From Deltaproteobacteria bacterium (GTDB taxonomy: Bacteria > Myxococcota_C > UBA6777), in assembly GCA_006226375.1 (NCBI GenBank), contig SBHC01000001.1:1-44022 (forward strand): a stretch of DNA of 44,022 nt, given 5' to 3'. The notes beneath the pieces are model-generated. The model had not been told where the DNA came from. It saw only the letters and a list, made by a program, of their open reading frames with translations, and did not search any database. Position 1 is the first letter of the stretch. The number at the start of each line of letters is the position of its first letter. Both the position numbers and the translations under genes were made by a program. This document shows, piece after piece, positions 16,049 to 24,726 of the stretch.

Positions 16049-18490
16049 ATGCTCCGAGTGCGGCATTGGATGGCCTGGACGCTGTTGCTTGCGGGAAGCA
16101 TGTCCTTCGTTCTGGACGGATGCCTGCCGAAGGTTGAGCGCGCGTGCAGAAATGCCGACGACTGCAAAGTCATGGGAGAAAAAAAGTACTGCTTCCGTGG
16201 GATATGCAGCACGCAACAATGCGAAGCTGGAGAGGCTCGTACCTGCTTTGAAGGAGCACAGAATGTTGAGGTGCAGGGCCAATGCAAGAAGGGTCAACAA
16301 ACATGCCTCACAAACCAACGATGGTCAGCGTGTTTGGGGCAGGTGTTGGCCCGACCTGAAGTTTGTGACCGCGAAGACAACGACTGCAACGGCAAAGTCG
16401 ACGATGGGATTGATTGTTCCTGCAAACCTGGCACCAAACAAGTTTGCTACAATGGGCCCGTCAAAACAGAGGGAACAGGCCCATGTTTGAGCGGTGTACA
16501 GACCTGTGAGATAGATAACTTGTGGGGACGTTGCCGGGACCAATTCCTTCCTCAAGATGAAGTCTGTGACAAACGCGACAACGACTGCAACGGCAAAGTC
16601 GATGACAGCCCAGAGTGCCAATGCGAACCGGGGACCACACAGGCTTGCTTTACAGGTCCTCCTGGAGCAGTTCTGCAGGGAAGCACATCCCCTTGCCAAG
16701 AAGGCGTACAGTTGTGCGGTGTAGACCGATTGTGGCAAGACAAATGCCTGGGTCAGGTGCTACCCCAACAAGAACAATGCAACGGTCGTGACGACGACTG
16801 CGACGGTCAGGTTGACGAAGCGGAAGATCTCAAAGAACGCGCGCCGCTCTGCTCCAAACAGCAGGGAGTGTGCAAGGGCTCCACCAAGCGATGTGGAGGA
16901 GACCAAGGCTGGATCGACTGTGGCCCTTCAGAGTACGCCGCACACTCCAAAGGCGCGTCCCAAACCTTTACCTACGAAACCGACGAGCAGACCTGTGACG
17001 ACAACCTGGACAATGACTGCGATGGCAAAGCAGACGAAGGTTGCGGTGGAGCCTGCCCCCAAGCTGGGGTCGCCCGTCCCTGCTACGTGGCCGACACAGC
17101 CACCCTTAACGTGGGAGAATGCCGTGCCGGTACCCAAGTGTGTCAAACCAACTTGACCTGGGGAGCCTGTCAGGGAGAGCGTTCTCCCCAACCCGAAGTT
17201 TGCGATGGCAAGGACAACAACTGCAATGGAACGGTGGATGAGTCAGCATCTTGCCCCACAGGATTTCGTTGCGAAAGCAGCCAGTGTGTTGCTGTCGAAC
17301 AACCCGACAAAGAAGGGCCAAACGAAAGCTCAGCGAACGATGGTGGCCCGACCGAGACCAGCGTTGTGGAGCCCAGCCCTGAACCCCCGCTGGCTGGTGA
17401 GCCTCTCCAAGAGGCCCAATCCTCCGAGCCGCCCCAAGTTGCAGACACCCGTGATGGTGGCCCAAGGGAGAGCCACACACCCGATGGACCCGATGAACCC
17501 ATACCCGAAAGTATGTCCAAACCCGAAGAGCCCGTGTCTCGTGAGACCTCTCCCCCAGAGACTCCCCTACCGGATGTTACGCTTCCCGAAGTTCCCTTGC
17601 CTGATGTGAATCTTCCAGAGCTACCCTTGCCCGACCTTCCTTTGCCTGAATTGCCCAACCTTGACCTACCGGTAACTCCACCAGACAAGCTCATTCCTGA
17701 GTTACAAGGCCCAGAACTACCCGACGTCTCCATCCCTTTGCCAGATCAAGTGGTGCCTGAGCTACCGGTAGGACCTGAGCTACCCAACGCCGACCTTCCA
17801 GTCACGCCACCGGATACCATTTCAGATGTAGCGGTACCCAATCCTGACCTTCCAGTGAACCTACCCGAAGAGGTGCTTCCCGAGCTTCCCAATGGACCAG
17901 AATTACCAAGCGGTCCAGAGTTACCGATAGGCCCTGAGATCCCGACAGGGCCGGACTTGTCTCAAGGTCCAGAGACAACAGTGGGTCCAGACCTTTCCAT
18001 AGGAACAGACCTCCCCCCTGGTCCAGAAAAGATACTAGGCTCCGACAACACATCAACTCCGGAGTTGGTATCAGGTCCTGACCTTCCTGCTGGACCTGAG
18101 CTACCGACAAAGCCCGAGTCAACCTCGGCACCGGATGAAGCAACGCAACCTGAAGAGCCTGTGGGTCCTGAGAAGCCACCTTCCCCCGAAGAACCGACCC
18201 AAGAGGCACCAGCAGGACCTGAAGATTCGGTGGGCCCTGAGTTACCGGTCACACCTGAGTTATTGGGAGGCGCCGATCGCCCAGGCCTACCCGAAGTCAA
18301 AGTAGGCCCCGAGTTAACTGTTGGACCGGAGCTTCCCTTCCGCACTCAACAAGGATTGCTTCCCATGCACCATGAAGAAGAAAGAAAGCCGACGGAAGAA
18401 ACCAACCCCTACACACAATCCGATCCACAAGTGTGTGTGGTACCTGCCACGACCTTTCAATGGTCAGATAGCGTCCCAGCGCAACAATAG
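16049..18490 (+). CDS. MopE-motif Cys-rich protein with long Pro/Glu-rich repeat tail, probable lipoprotein
   Basis: 813 residues from ATG 16049 with AAAGG 8 nt upstream; the frame is open back to 15767 but the signal peptide starts here. Signal about 1-25 ends VLDGC, a possible though atypical lipobox. Residues about 30-415 are Cys-rich and hold five MopE-type motifs, for example CDREDNDCNGKVDDG and CDGKDNNCNGTVDE, each preceded by a C-x-PGT...CYxGP unit. Residues about 430-765 are low complexity built from LPxxPLPD and GPELPxGPE repeats, a stalk-like polyproline region. The final 45 residues differ in character (His/Glu/Lys/Gln-rich). MopE motifs bind copper or calcium in some proteins. Likely a surface stalk protein. 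It is divergent from 14077-15891 and converges on 18538-19266. Confidence 0.88.
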   Translation: MLRVRHWMAWTLLLAGSMSFVLDGCLPKVERACRNADDCKVMGEKKYCFRGICSTQQCEAGEARTCFEGAQNVEVQGQCKKGQQTCLTNQRWSACLGQVLARPEVCDREDNDCNGKVDDGIDCSCKPGTKQVCYNGPVKTEGTGPCLSGVQTCEIDNLWGRCRDQFLPQDEVCDKRDNDCNGKVDDSPECQCEPGTTQACFTGPPGAVLQGSTSPCQEGVQLCGVDRLWQDKCLGQVLPQQEQCNGRDDDCDGQVDEAEDLKERAPLCSKQQGVCKGSTKRCGGDQGWIDCGPSEYAAHSKGASQTFTYETDEQTCDDNLDNDCDGKADEGCGGACPQAGVARPCYVADTATLNVGECRAGTQVCQTNLTWGACQGERSPQPEVCDGKDNNCNGTVDESASCPTGFRCESSQCVAVEQPDKEGPNESSANDGGPTETSVVEPSPEPPLAGEPLQEAQSSEPPQVADTRDGGPRESHTPDGPDEPIPESMSKPEEPVSRETSPPETPLPDVTLPEVPLPDVNLPELPLPDLPLPELPNLDLPVTPPDKLIPELQGPELPDVSIPLPDQVVPELPVGPELPNADLPVTPPDTISDVAVPNPDLPVNLPEEVLPELPNGPELPSGPELPIGPEIPTGPDLSQGPETTVGPDLSIGTDLPPGPEKILGSDNTSTPELVSGPDLPAGPELPTKPESTSAPDEATQPEEPVGPEKPPSPEEPTQEAPAGPEDSVGPELPVTPELLGGADRPGLPEVKVGPELTVGPELPFRTQQGLLPMHHEEERKPTEETNPYTQSDPQVCVVPATTFQWSDSVPAQQ

Positions 18491-18537
18491 CTTACCAGCG
18501 ATCCACAAACGATGGTCTTGCGAGTGCTGAAGCGACA

Positions 18538-19266
18538 TCATTGCGTTGCTGGAGTAACGTCTTCCCGACCTGCATAGAGCATCGAGAGAGCTTCACGTTT
18601 GACCTCTTCCGCAAAAGCAGAACGATACCCAAACCGATGCAGGAGTCGAAGGATTTGCAGGGGAAAGATCCTTGGTATTGAGATGAGTTCCAGCGTTGAG
18701 TACATCGGGAACATGATTCCAATGGTAGCTACCTGTTTAAAGCTGGCCTGACTCCACCACTCATGTCGATCAGCCCATGACTCACTTCCACTCAACGGTG
18801 GAGGAACATCTTCAAAGTAATGACTGAGAGCTTGAATCGCTCCACATGCAAATACAACACCAGCCGCATACAACGCGGAGATCGAACCCAAAACAAGCAC
18901 CACCCAGTTTGCAAGAAGCCAAGCCCCAACCAAAAATGGTAGAGCGAACAATGCAACCCAGCGGTCAAACACCGCGTACCACGCCAACAACACCATCACT
19001 CCAAGGAAAGATACATTCAGAGTGTTTGCTGGTGCAAAGCCAGGGATAAGGTTCACCTCGAAGCCCACAGGGATGCAAGCCAACAACACCAAGAACCCAA
19101 CCATTGCAGGTACTGTAAACAAGGCATGCAGAAGCTGACTTCGCCAGTCTTGGTGAAACGCTTCGTATAGCTCAGCTTGGTACCGAAGGGATAAGACTCT
19201 GGTTTGCGCTTTGGGAACAATCATAGCCAGGTTAAGAAGCTTAGAACCATTGCCAGGGGAAGTCAT
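18538..19266 (-). CDS. Polytopic membrane protein resembling the Mpo1/DUF962 family
   Basis: 242 residues from ATG 19266 with GGAG 7 nt upstream (an earlier start at 19299 lacks a site). Four or five membrane helices lie between about residues 45 and 150. The N-terminal stretch YEAFHQDWRSQLLHALF matches the Y-x2-[FY]H-x-D...H pattern of DUF962. The later ALSHYFEDVPPPL matches its second conserved His/Glu/Pro block. In yeast this family (Mpo1) is an iron-dependent dioxygenase acting in alpha-oxidation of 2-hydroxy fatty acids at the membrane. The match is by motif only and the spacing is not verified, so an unrelated four-helix protein is possible. It stands alone between a convergent gene and the second operon; 182 nt without features lie upstream. 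Confidence 0.8.
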   Translation of the reverse strand: MTSPGNGSKLLNLAMIVPKAQTRVLSLRYQAELYEAFHQDWRSQLLHALFTVPAMVGFLVLLACIPVGFEVNLIPGFAPANTLNVSFLGVMVLLAWYAVFDRWVALFALPFLVGAWLLANWVVLVLGSISALYAAGVVFACGAIQALSHYFEDVPPPLSGSESWADRHEWWSQASFKQVATIGIMFPMYSTLELISIPRIFPLQILRLLHRFGYRSAFAEEVKREALSMLYAGREDVTPATQ

Positions 19267-19448
19267 TGTGTACTCCTCACGGGTAGCAGGAAACCTCAAG
19301 ATGCACCCCTAGGCTGCGACCCTCACCAAAGAGGAATAGCGATAGAGAAGGTGTTTCAAGAGGAAGCTATATTTCGGCTCACAAAAGAACGAGTACACGA
19401 ACTACACACGGAAGCCGATTTGTTTGACAATTTTTTTCGATGCAAAGT

Positions 19449-21287
19449 TTAAGGGGCAAAGGCAGCATTCAGTTTCCAAAGGAATCCATCGTACAGACCT
19501 TGGGATTGAAGCGTGGTTGGAGCCAACGTAACGGTTCCAGAAAAGGTGCCGTTGACGTACAAGAACCCAGAAGGTTCGAAGCGTATATGTTGAGACTCAT
19601 CTCGATTGTTCGCTCCACCAGCACTTCGAGTTCCAAGAAAGTTACCGTTGTGATCCATCTGGGAGACAAAGATGCTATACGACCCTGGGGAAGTCAGGGT
19701 TGCGCTCCCAAAAGTAGAGACATCTTGGAAGAATCCAGTGACATAAACATGGGTGGAGGAGGCAACAATGGCCTTTCCTTGGTCAAAGGTTGAACCTCCC
19801 ATCTGTTTTGCCCAAAGCCACTGCCCTTGAGGATCGAGCTTGGCGACAAACCCATCGGTGTCTCCGAAGGTTGCGAAAGAGAAGCTCCCCATAGCAACGG
19901 TAGAGCTGCGAAAAAACCCGGTAACGTATACGTTTCCAGAGGGGTCAACTGCAACATCATTGCATTGTTCAAAGTTATTCTTCCCAGCTCCCTTCGCCCA
20001 GAGAAACGTTCCTGTTGGACTCAACTTTGCAACCAGGATATTGGTTAAGTTTCCATGACTGAGTTGGAACGAACCAAACGTACCTGCTTTGGTATAAGCC
20101 CCAGCGATGTAGACATTCTGCTTGGCATCCACAGCAATGCCTCCGACGATCTCCTCAGCAGCCCCTCCCCCTGCTGTCACCCATTGAAAGATGCCTGTTG
20201 GGCTGACCTTGGCAACAAAAAGATCAGCGTCTCCGGATGAAGTCAACTGAGAGGTCCCAAAGGTTGCGGTAGAAGAGAACAATCCCAACACATACAGAGA
20301 ACCAGACGCATCGTTGGTAAGACGTACGGCCAAGTCTCTCTGCGCTCCCCCTGCAGAGATTGCCCACTGTGGACTTCCCGACGCATCAAGCCTTGCGACA
20401 AACGCTTCCACCCCAACACCGGTGAGTGTAGTTGTCCCGAGAGTCAGAGTCGTTTTAAAGCTACCTGCGATGTAGATGGTATCCTTGGAGTCCACGGTGA
20501 TACCATAGGCTACTTCGTCAAGGCTCCCCCCGTAATGCCGGGCCCAAAGGTACTGTCCAGAAGGGCTGAGTTTGACGACAAGTATGTCTGTTCCTCCCTT
20601 GCTTTGAAGAGTCGTCGCACCATAGGTTCGCGAACCCACCAAAGCACCAACCATGTAGATGTTACCTTGAGAATCAAGAGCGATTCGATGCAGCTCGCCA
20701 CCTCCAACATCCAGGTTGGTATCATGGCGCACCGCCCACCCTTGGCAGCTAAAAGATGGCTCTGAAACAGCTGCATCACACACCAAGGGCTGCGGTTCAG
20801 CAACAAACTCGGGCTTGCTTTCGGGAGAGGCGTCAGGGTTTTTGTCCGTTCTACCAGACTCTACCATGGGCTCACCCGTCTCTTTGGAAACCCCAGAGTC
20901 AACGTCCCCAGGCTCCCTGGCGTCCACCAGGGGTTCGTCCACACGTTCAGCAACCACCGTATCATTGGCTGCAACAGGTTCTCTTTGTGCTTCCGGGTTC
21001 GACGTCTCCGAAGAAGCCTCAGCGCCCCTCTCCAGAGAAGAACTCGTCTCTTCTCCCTCGACGCCTTCCATTCCAGGTTCCACGAGGGATGACTCTCTCG
21101 ACGTCTCCGACGAAGGTGATAGACAAAGGCCACGTTGGCAACGCAAAGACAAGGGACAATCCATAGGTTCGAGGCACTGATTTCCCCAAAAGCACTGAGA
21201 GAAAAACACGGAGACAAACCCGAAGCAGAGCGCCAGCCTTAAGCCTTTGTAAAGAGGAAGAGAAAGAAATGGGTTTGCACTCGCCAT
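19449..21287 (-). CDS. Exported Cys-module protein with SBBP-type beta-propeller (operon 2, gene 4)
   Basis: 612 residues from ATG 21287, three nt after the caspase-barrel stop, with GGTGAG as ribosome site. Signal segment about 1-34, ending FFSQC. Then comes a Cys module QCLEPMDCPLSLRCQRGLC that parallels CSDDSDCPQPLQC in 9737-10816. A long Ser/Glu/Pro linker runs to about residue 185. The rest (about 190-612) is seven units of about 57 residues with cores such as GNIYMVGALVG and LWARHYGGSLDEVAYG, the seven-bladed SBBP propeller pattern. Probably a surface protein whose propeller binds a ligand. Position and N-terminus make it the counterpart of the fibrinogen-like protein in operon 1, with the C-terminal domain exchanged. 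Confidence 0.9.
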   Translation of the reverse strand: MASANPFLSLPLYKGLRLALCFGFVSVFFSQCFWGNQCLEPMDCPLSLRCQRGLCLSPSSETSRESSLVEPGMEGVEGEETSSSLERGAEASSETSNPEAQREPVAANDTVVAERVDEPLVDAREPGDVDSGVSKETGEPMVESGRTDKNPDASPESKPEFVAEPQPLVCDAAVSEPSFSCQGWAVRHDTNLDVGGGELHRIALDSQGNIYMVGALVGSRTYGATTLQSKGGTDILVVKLSPSGQYLWARHYGGSLDEVAYGITVDSKDTIYIAGSFKTTLTLGTTTLTGVGVEAFVARLDASGSPQWAISAGGAQRDLAVRLTNDASGSLYVLGLFSSTATFGTSQLTSSGDADLFVAKVSPTGIFQWVTAGGGAAEEIVGGIAVDAKQNVYIAGAYTKAGTFGSFQLSHGNLTNILVAKLSPTGTFLWAKGAGKNNFEQCNDVAVDPSGNVYVTGFFRSSTVAMGSFSFATFGDTDGFVAKLDPQGQWLWAKQMGGSTFDQGKAIVASSTHVYVTGFFQDVSTFGSATLTSPGSYSIFVSQMDHNGNFLGTRSAGGANNRDESQHIRFEPSGFLYVNGTFSGTVTLAPTTLQSQGLYDGFLWKLNAAFAP

Positions 21288-21290
21288 GGG

Positions 21291-22898
21291 TTACTCACCT
21301 GAAGGGAATGAGAAGCGAACGCCAGCCGAGGCACTCCCGTAGACAAACCATTGAAGACCTTGTCCAAAGTTGGCAGGAACGGTCCCGATGTCGCCAGCAA
21401 AGGTAAGCCCCCATTGAGGGGTTATGCGAATCACCAACGAAAGAGTTCCTCCTCCTCGAAACACACCTGCGATGTTGTTGACCTGACCTAGATCTTGAAC
21501 CACAACGCCAGCCGTAAGAAAAGCACCCAAAAACAAATGAAACCTGGTCCACTCCAAACCATACCCAAGCTCACCTCTGGCTTCCACTCCAAGATAGCTT
21601 GCACTTCTTGAGGAGAAGGCCTGCTCGGTTCCCCAAACCGAAAGAAAGAGCCCACCATACCGATGCCGCATCCCCACAGAGAACACTCCAGCCCAGTCAC
21701 CTTTTTCGTAAAGCAAACCCGACGTACCAAGAAGACCTGCGCGGACCTCCAGCGACCAAGGCTGGACACTCCTCCAAGGCGAGAACTCTTGGGGCTCAAG
21801 GTAGACTTGCGAGTCCGGATCTCCTTTGGCAATGATAGGTGGCACGTCCTGGCAGTTCTTTTCCGTACCTTTTCTTGTGAGAGCAGCCCACCCCTGCCGC
21901 TTCACAACAATCGTCTTGCGCAAACAACCTTGTTTCGACTTAATCTCAACGCTGCCTCTCCCCGTATTGACACGCAGCCAGAGAGGTCGTTTTTTCGTTT
22001 TGTGATGCCGCCATACGAAGTTACCAATAACCACCTTGACATGGCCAGTGATGCTGGAAGGGATAAGCAGCCGTCCCGCGTAATTGGGAGCAAACGGATA
22101 GTCCTGTCCTACCTGATAGATAAAGCGCTGTGGCTTTTGAATGGTCTCTTTTTGCACCTCACGGCTCGCAAACACAAACAACTCTTGAAACGAGATCGCT
22201 CCATTTCGATCCACATCCGCCCCACCTTTCATCCCCTTGAGAAAGTAGTGGGTAAACACAGACCCACGATGTTTGGGAGACTCAAAGGCAAAGGTGCTGC
22301 TGGAGCTAATGATCTGAATCCCTCGGGTGGGCGGCTCTGACTTGTAAAACTTGCGCAAATCGACAGGAACCCGTGTTCCCCCTTTCTTCACAAGACGCTT
22401 GGCTTGCTCCAGGCTTCCGAACTCGCGAATGAGTTGTCCACCAAAGCAGGCATCCAGCATCACAAAGCGCCGCTTCACTCGAACCTTTCGTAGCATGCTG
22501 ATAAACTCTTTGTACCCAAGCGCATAGTTGCGAGGGCCACCCAAGTGAAATGCTTTTCGATCGGCATGTCCAGTGTAGTAAAAGAAGAGGGTCGTCACCG
22601 TTGGCTTCTGGCGCAGCCGCACAAGCAGCTTCTGAAAAGCGATACGAAACTGACGGGCCGAGCCATTCACTAACGTTGTATGAATGTGGAACCCAAGATT
22701 GCGCAAGGACCGGGCCATCGGCTCCAGGTCCCCCTTGACGATGTATTTGAGATAAGGGTCATCCTTCCAACCTTGTGGATTGGCAACAAGGAAGGCGAGA
22801 CGTACGTCTTGCGCAGAAGCCGATGTGGCTCCACACAACGCGACAATACCCACCCACCCACAGACAAACCACCGAAGGAGAGGATTCTGCCGACTCAT
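21291..22898 (-). CDS. Exported caspase-like peptidase with C-terminal barrel-like domain (operon 2, gene 3)
   Basis: 535 residues; start ATG 22898 overlaps the previous stop as ATGA. Signal peptide about 1-29 (TSASA before QDVRLAFLV). Catalytic motifs of peptidase family C14 are FFYYTGHAD (His111) and VMLDACFGG (Cys151). A calcium-loop-like segment DVDRNGAISFQE lies at 228-239. A basic segment FVWRHHKTKKRP parallels FAYHKTKRR in the operon 1 copy. The last 150 residues alternate polar and hydrophobic residues (RFHLFLGAFLTAG, WGLTFAGDIG) and end in RFSFPSGE, consistent with a small barrel although the terminal residue is Glu rather than Phe. It likely acts in the periplasm or at the cell surface, possibly after activation by calcium. 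Substrate unknown. Confidence 0.88.
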   Translation of the reverse strand: MSRQNPLLRWFVCGWVGIVALCGATSASAQDVRLAFLVANPQGWKDDPYLKYIVKGDLEPMARSLRNLGFHIHTTLVNGSARQFRIAFQKLLVRLRQKPTVTTLFFYYTGHADRKAFHLGGPRNYALGYKEFISMLRKVRVKRRFVMLDACFGGQLIREFGSLEQAKRLVKKGGTRVPVDLRKFYKSEPPTRGIQIISSSSTFAFESPKHRGSVFTHYFLKGMKGGADVDRNGAISFQELFVFASREVQKETIQKPQRFIYQVGQDYPFAPNYAGRLLIPSSITGHVKVVIGNFVWRHHKTKKRPLWLRVNTGRGSVEIKSKQGCLRKTIVVKRQGWAALTRKGTEKNCQDVPPIIAKGDPDSQVYLEPQEFSPWRSVQPWSLEVRAGLLGTSGLLYEKGDWAGVFSVGMRHRYGGLFLSVWGTEQAFSSRSASYLGVEARGELGYGLEWTRFHLFLGAFLTAGVVVQDLGQVNNIAGVFRGGGTLSLVIRITPQWGLTFAGDIGTVPANFGQGLQWFVYGSASAGVRFSFPSGE

Positions 22899-23773
22899 GG
22901 AGAAGCTCGTTTCGCTTTTTTCTCAATCAAAAAGCTCATCACCTGCCAGGGACCTGCAAGAGTTCGAAACCGTGAAAGTGATTTTCCCTGCTTGGACCAA
23001 GTACGCAGCAGGGCTTGCTTAAGACTACTCCAAGCAAAAGGCTTTGTCGAGGCAACCAGAAAGTACCGCTCCAGTCCGACATAATTGTCCATGCGAAACG
23101 ATTCTCCTTGAGGGAGAGAACCCTGCAACCGAGAGACCTTCACGCTCTTCTCCTGGACATGATACAACAAAAACACTTCACCTTGTTGATTGATGCCAGC
23201 AATCATAACGTAACGTGGGCCAGGAACCTCGTAAACAAACTGCACCAAATCTCTAGGAAGGAGCACCTGCTTGTATCGGGCTCTCTTGGCTTTGGTTTGG
23301 CCAGGAGACATCCAGAGCAAGTGAGCGTCCAAACCGTCAGATGCCTTGGGGACAAGTGAGATGGAGGACCTAGAACGCTCCCCCAACCTGCCGAAGAGCC
23401 AATCCCGCGAAGAAGGAACAAGCAGCACAAGTATGACAGCCATGACCAAACCAGCGCCAACCCATTGACCCCAAAGCCATGGAAAGCCTCTTCCCCCCGC
23501 TTCTTGTTCTTGTTCGACCTGCTTGGAACGTTGAGAGGAATGGAACGTTGCGTAGAAGGCCTCCAGATCAACGGGAGGGACTTCTTCAGGAAACGTTGAT
23601 TGGATCTGGGATTTGAGCTGTTCGTTTTCCAACATCACCAAGCGACACGTTTCTTGGCAGGTTTCACAATGCGCAAGGTGGTTCGCCAACCACTGGTTCC
23701 TCTCGGGCTCCAACTCGCCATCCGAATAAGCGTTCCATTCTTCCGTAGGGCAAGGAAGGTTTGTAGGTTTCAT
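22895..23773 (-). CDS. Zinc-finger anti-sigma factor with DUF4384-like exported domain (operon 2, gene 2)
   Basis: 292 residues from ATG 23773, 12 nt after the sigma gene. Residues 32-39 hold HLAHCETC, the HxxxCxxC zinc motif of ZAS-type anti-sigma factors. The preceding EEWNAYSDGELEP is also typical. One membrane helix lies at about 102-120. The exported part (about 165-260) has LLPRDLVQFVYEV, a GEVFLLYHV strand and LPQGESFRMD, a DUF4384-like domain shared with 12612-13463. Expected role: holds the ECF sigma factor at the membrane and releases it on an envelope signal perceived by the exported domain. Co-translated with the caspase gene (4-nt overlap), which points to a direct link between signal perception and the peptidase. 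Confidence 0.9.
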   Translation of the reverse strand: MKPTNLPCPTEEWNAYSDGELEPERNQWLANHLAHCETCQETCRLVMLENEQLKSQIQSTFPEEVPPVDLEAFYATFHSSQRSKQVEQEQEAGGRGFPWLWGQWVGAGLVMAVILVLLVPSSRDWLFGRLGERSRSSISLVPKASDGLDAHLLWMSPGQTKAKRARYKQVLLPRDLVQFVYEVPGPRYVMIAGINQQGEVFLLYHVQEKSVKVSRLQGSLPQGESFRMDNYVGLERYFLVASTKPFAWSSLKQALLRTWSKQGKSLSRFRTLAGPWQVMSFLIEKKAKRASP

Positions 23774-23785
23774 CAGAGTCCCTAT

Positions 23786-24307
23786 TTAGCTTTTGGATAG
23801 AGAAGCTGAGAGCGTCCGGTGCCGTTTCTCAAACGTACTCCGAAAGGCTTGCTTCGCTCGGTTCAGCATCTTTCCGACAGAAGACCGTTCAATGCCTACA
23901 ACCTCAGCAATTTCAGCGTAACTTAGTTCCATCGCGTACAAGCGAAGGAGAGTTGCGTCACGTTCGTGCAAGCCACTCATAACATCCGCCACAGCCTTCG
24001 CCTCCTCCTTCTGCGTCATCGCAACCTCCGGGGAACTCCCTGTGTGAGCCTGCAACTGAACATCCACTTGAGAGTGTTTTGTGGCTCGTAGAGCGTTTAA
24101 TGTTTTGTTCTTCGACACACGATACAGCCAAGGACGCACCTTGGCAGTTGGCATCTCACCTCTCTGTATTTCTTCCAAGAACGCCAAAAACGTATCTTGG
24201 GCGAGCTCTTTGGCTTCATTCTCTGACCGAACCATACTGAAGACAAACCGGTAGATCTCTGGAAAATAGCGGGTATAAGACTGCTCAAAGAAAGCTTGGA
24301 ACTTCAT
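23786..24307 (-). CDS. ECF-type RNA polymerase sigma factor (operon 2, gene 1)
   Basis: 173 residues from ATG 24307 (an in-frame TTG precedes it directly; no strong ribosome site). Region 2 spans about 8-70, with NEAKELAQDTFLAFLEEI and VRPWLYRVSKNK. Region 4 spans about 112-160, with ATLLRLYAMELSYAEIAEVV and the HTH helix RSSVGKMLNRAKQAF. It heads the operon sigma/anti-sigma/caspase/propeller protein. The gene is preceded by 416 nt without a gene, in which two tandem copies of a 10-bp unit lie about 30 nt before the start. Its promoter is likely in that interval and may be autoregulated. Confidence 0.93.
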   Translation of the reverse strand: MKFQAFFEQSYTRYFPEIYRFVFSMVRSENEAKELAQDTFLAFLEEIQRGEMPTAKVRPWLYRVSKNKTLNALRATKHSQVDVQLQAHTGSSPEVAMTQKEEAKAVADVMSGLHERDATLLRLYAMELSYAEIAEVVGIERSSVGKMLNRAKQAFRSTFEKRHRTLSASLSKS

Positions 24308-24310
24308 CAA

Positions 24311-24726
24311 GGTGTGTGCATCCAGGGTACAAATTCAGTCGAACTCAGTCGAACTCCATCCTACTACACACCACGCCATCCATCGTTGACAAAAAAGTTC
24401 AAAAACCGATTCTTTTTTTCATCGGCTCACGATGCAACAACGTCAGCAAGGAACACAGCCATCCCCGCTCGTTTCGACAGGGTGTGATTCAATCCTATTG
24501 GTAAGCTGTAGAACAGTTTCTTCAGACCCCACCCGGTTTCGGTTGCACCTCCACCACCCTCCCCGCACCTGCGTCGCTCGTCAGGGGGTTAGGTCATCAT
24601 ACCAACTCCCGGCGGCCGCACCCTGATTTCGTTCGTGTGTTGACGCTTGCAAGTGGCCCTTTTCGGTCACGCTCACAAACCCAGGTTAATGCAGAAAAGA
24701 ATCGGAGAAGAACGGAGGTTCCGAGG
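24311..24726. other. Gene-free interval with a 10-bp tandem repeat
   Basis: No convincing gene. CAGTCGAACT occurs twice in tandem at 24336-24355, upstream of the sigma factor, where an operator could sit. CCGAT at 24406-24410 and ATCGG at 24421-24425 flank a T-rich loop, a weak hairpin. The remainder up to 24726, the 3' side of the HEAT-repeat gene, shows nothing I can name. Confidence 0.4.

Noticed and set aside
15892-16287. N-terminal extension of the minus-strand gene 14077-15891
   Set aside because: It overlaps the divergent promoter region and the start of 16049-18490; AAGGAG and a signal peptide fix the start at 15891.
18321-18530. Alternative plus frame at the end of the Pro-rich gene
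   Set aside because: It might be the true C-terminus after a frameshift, but there is no ribosome site and no evidence of an error in the sequence itself.
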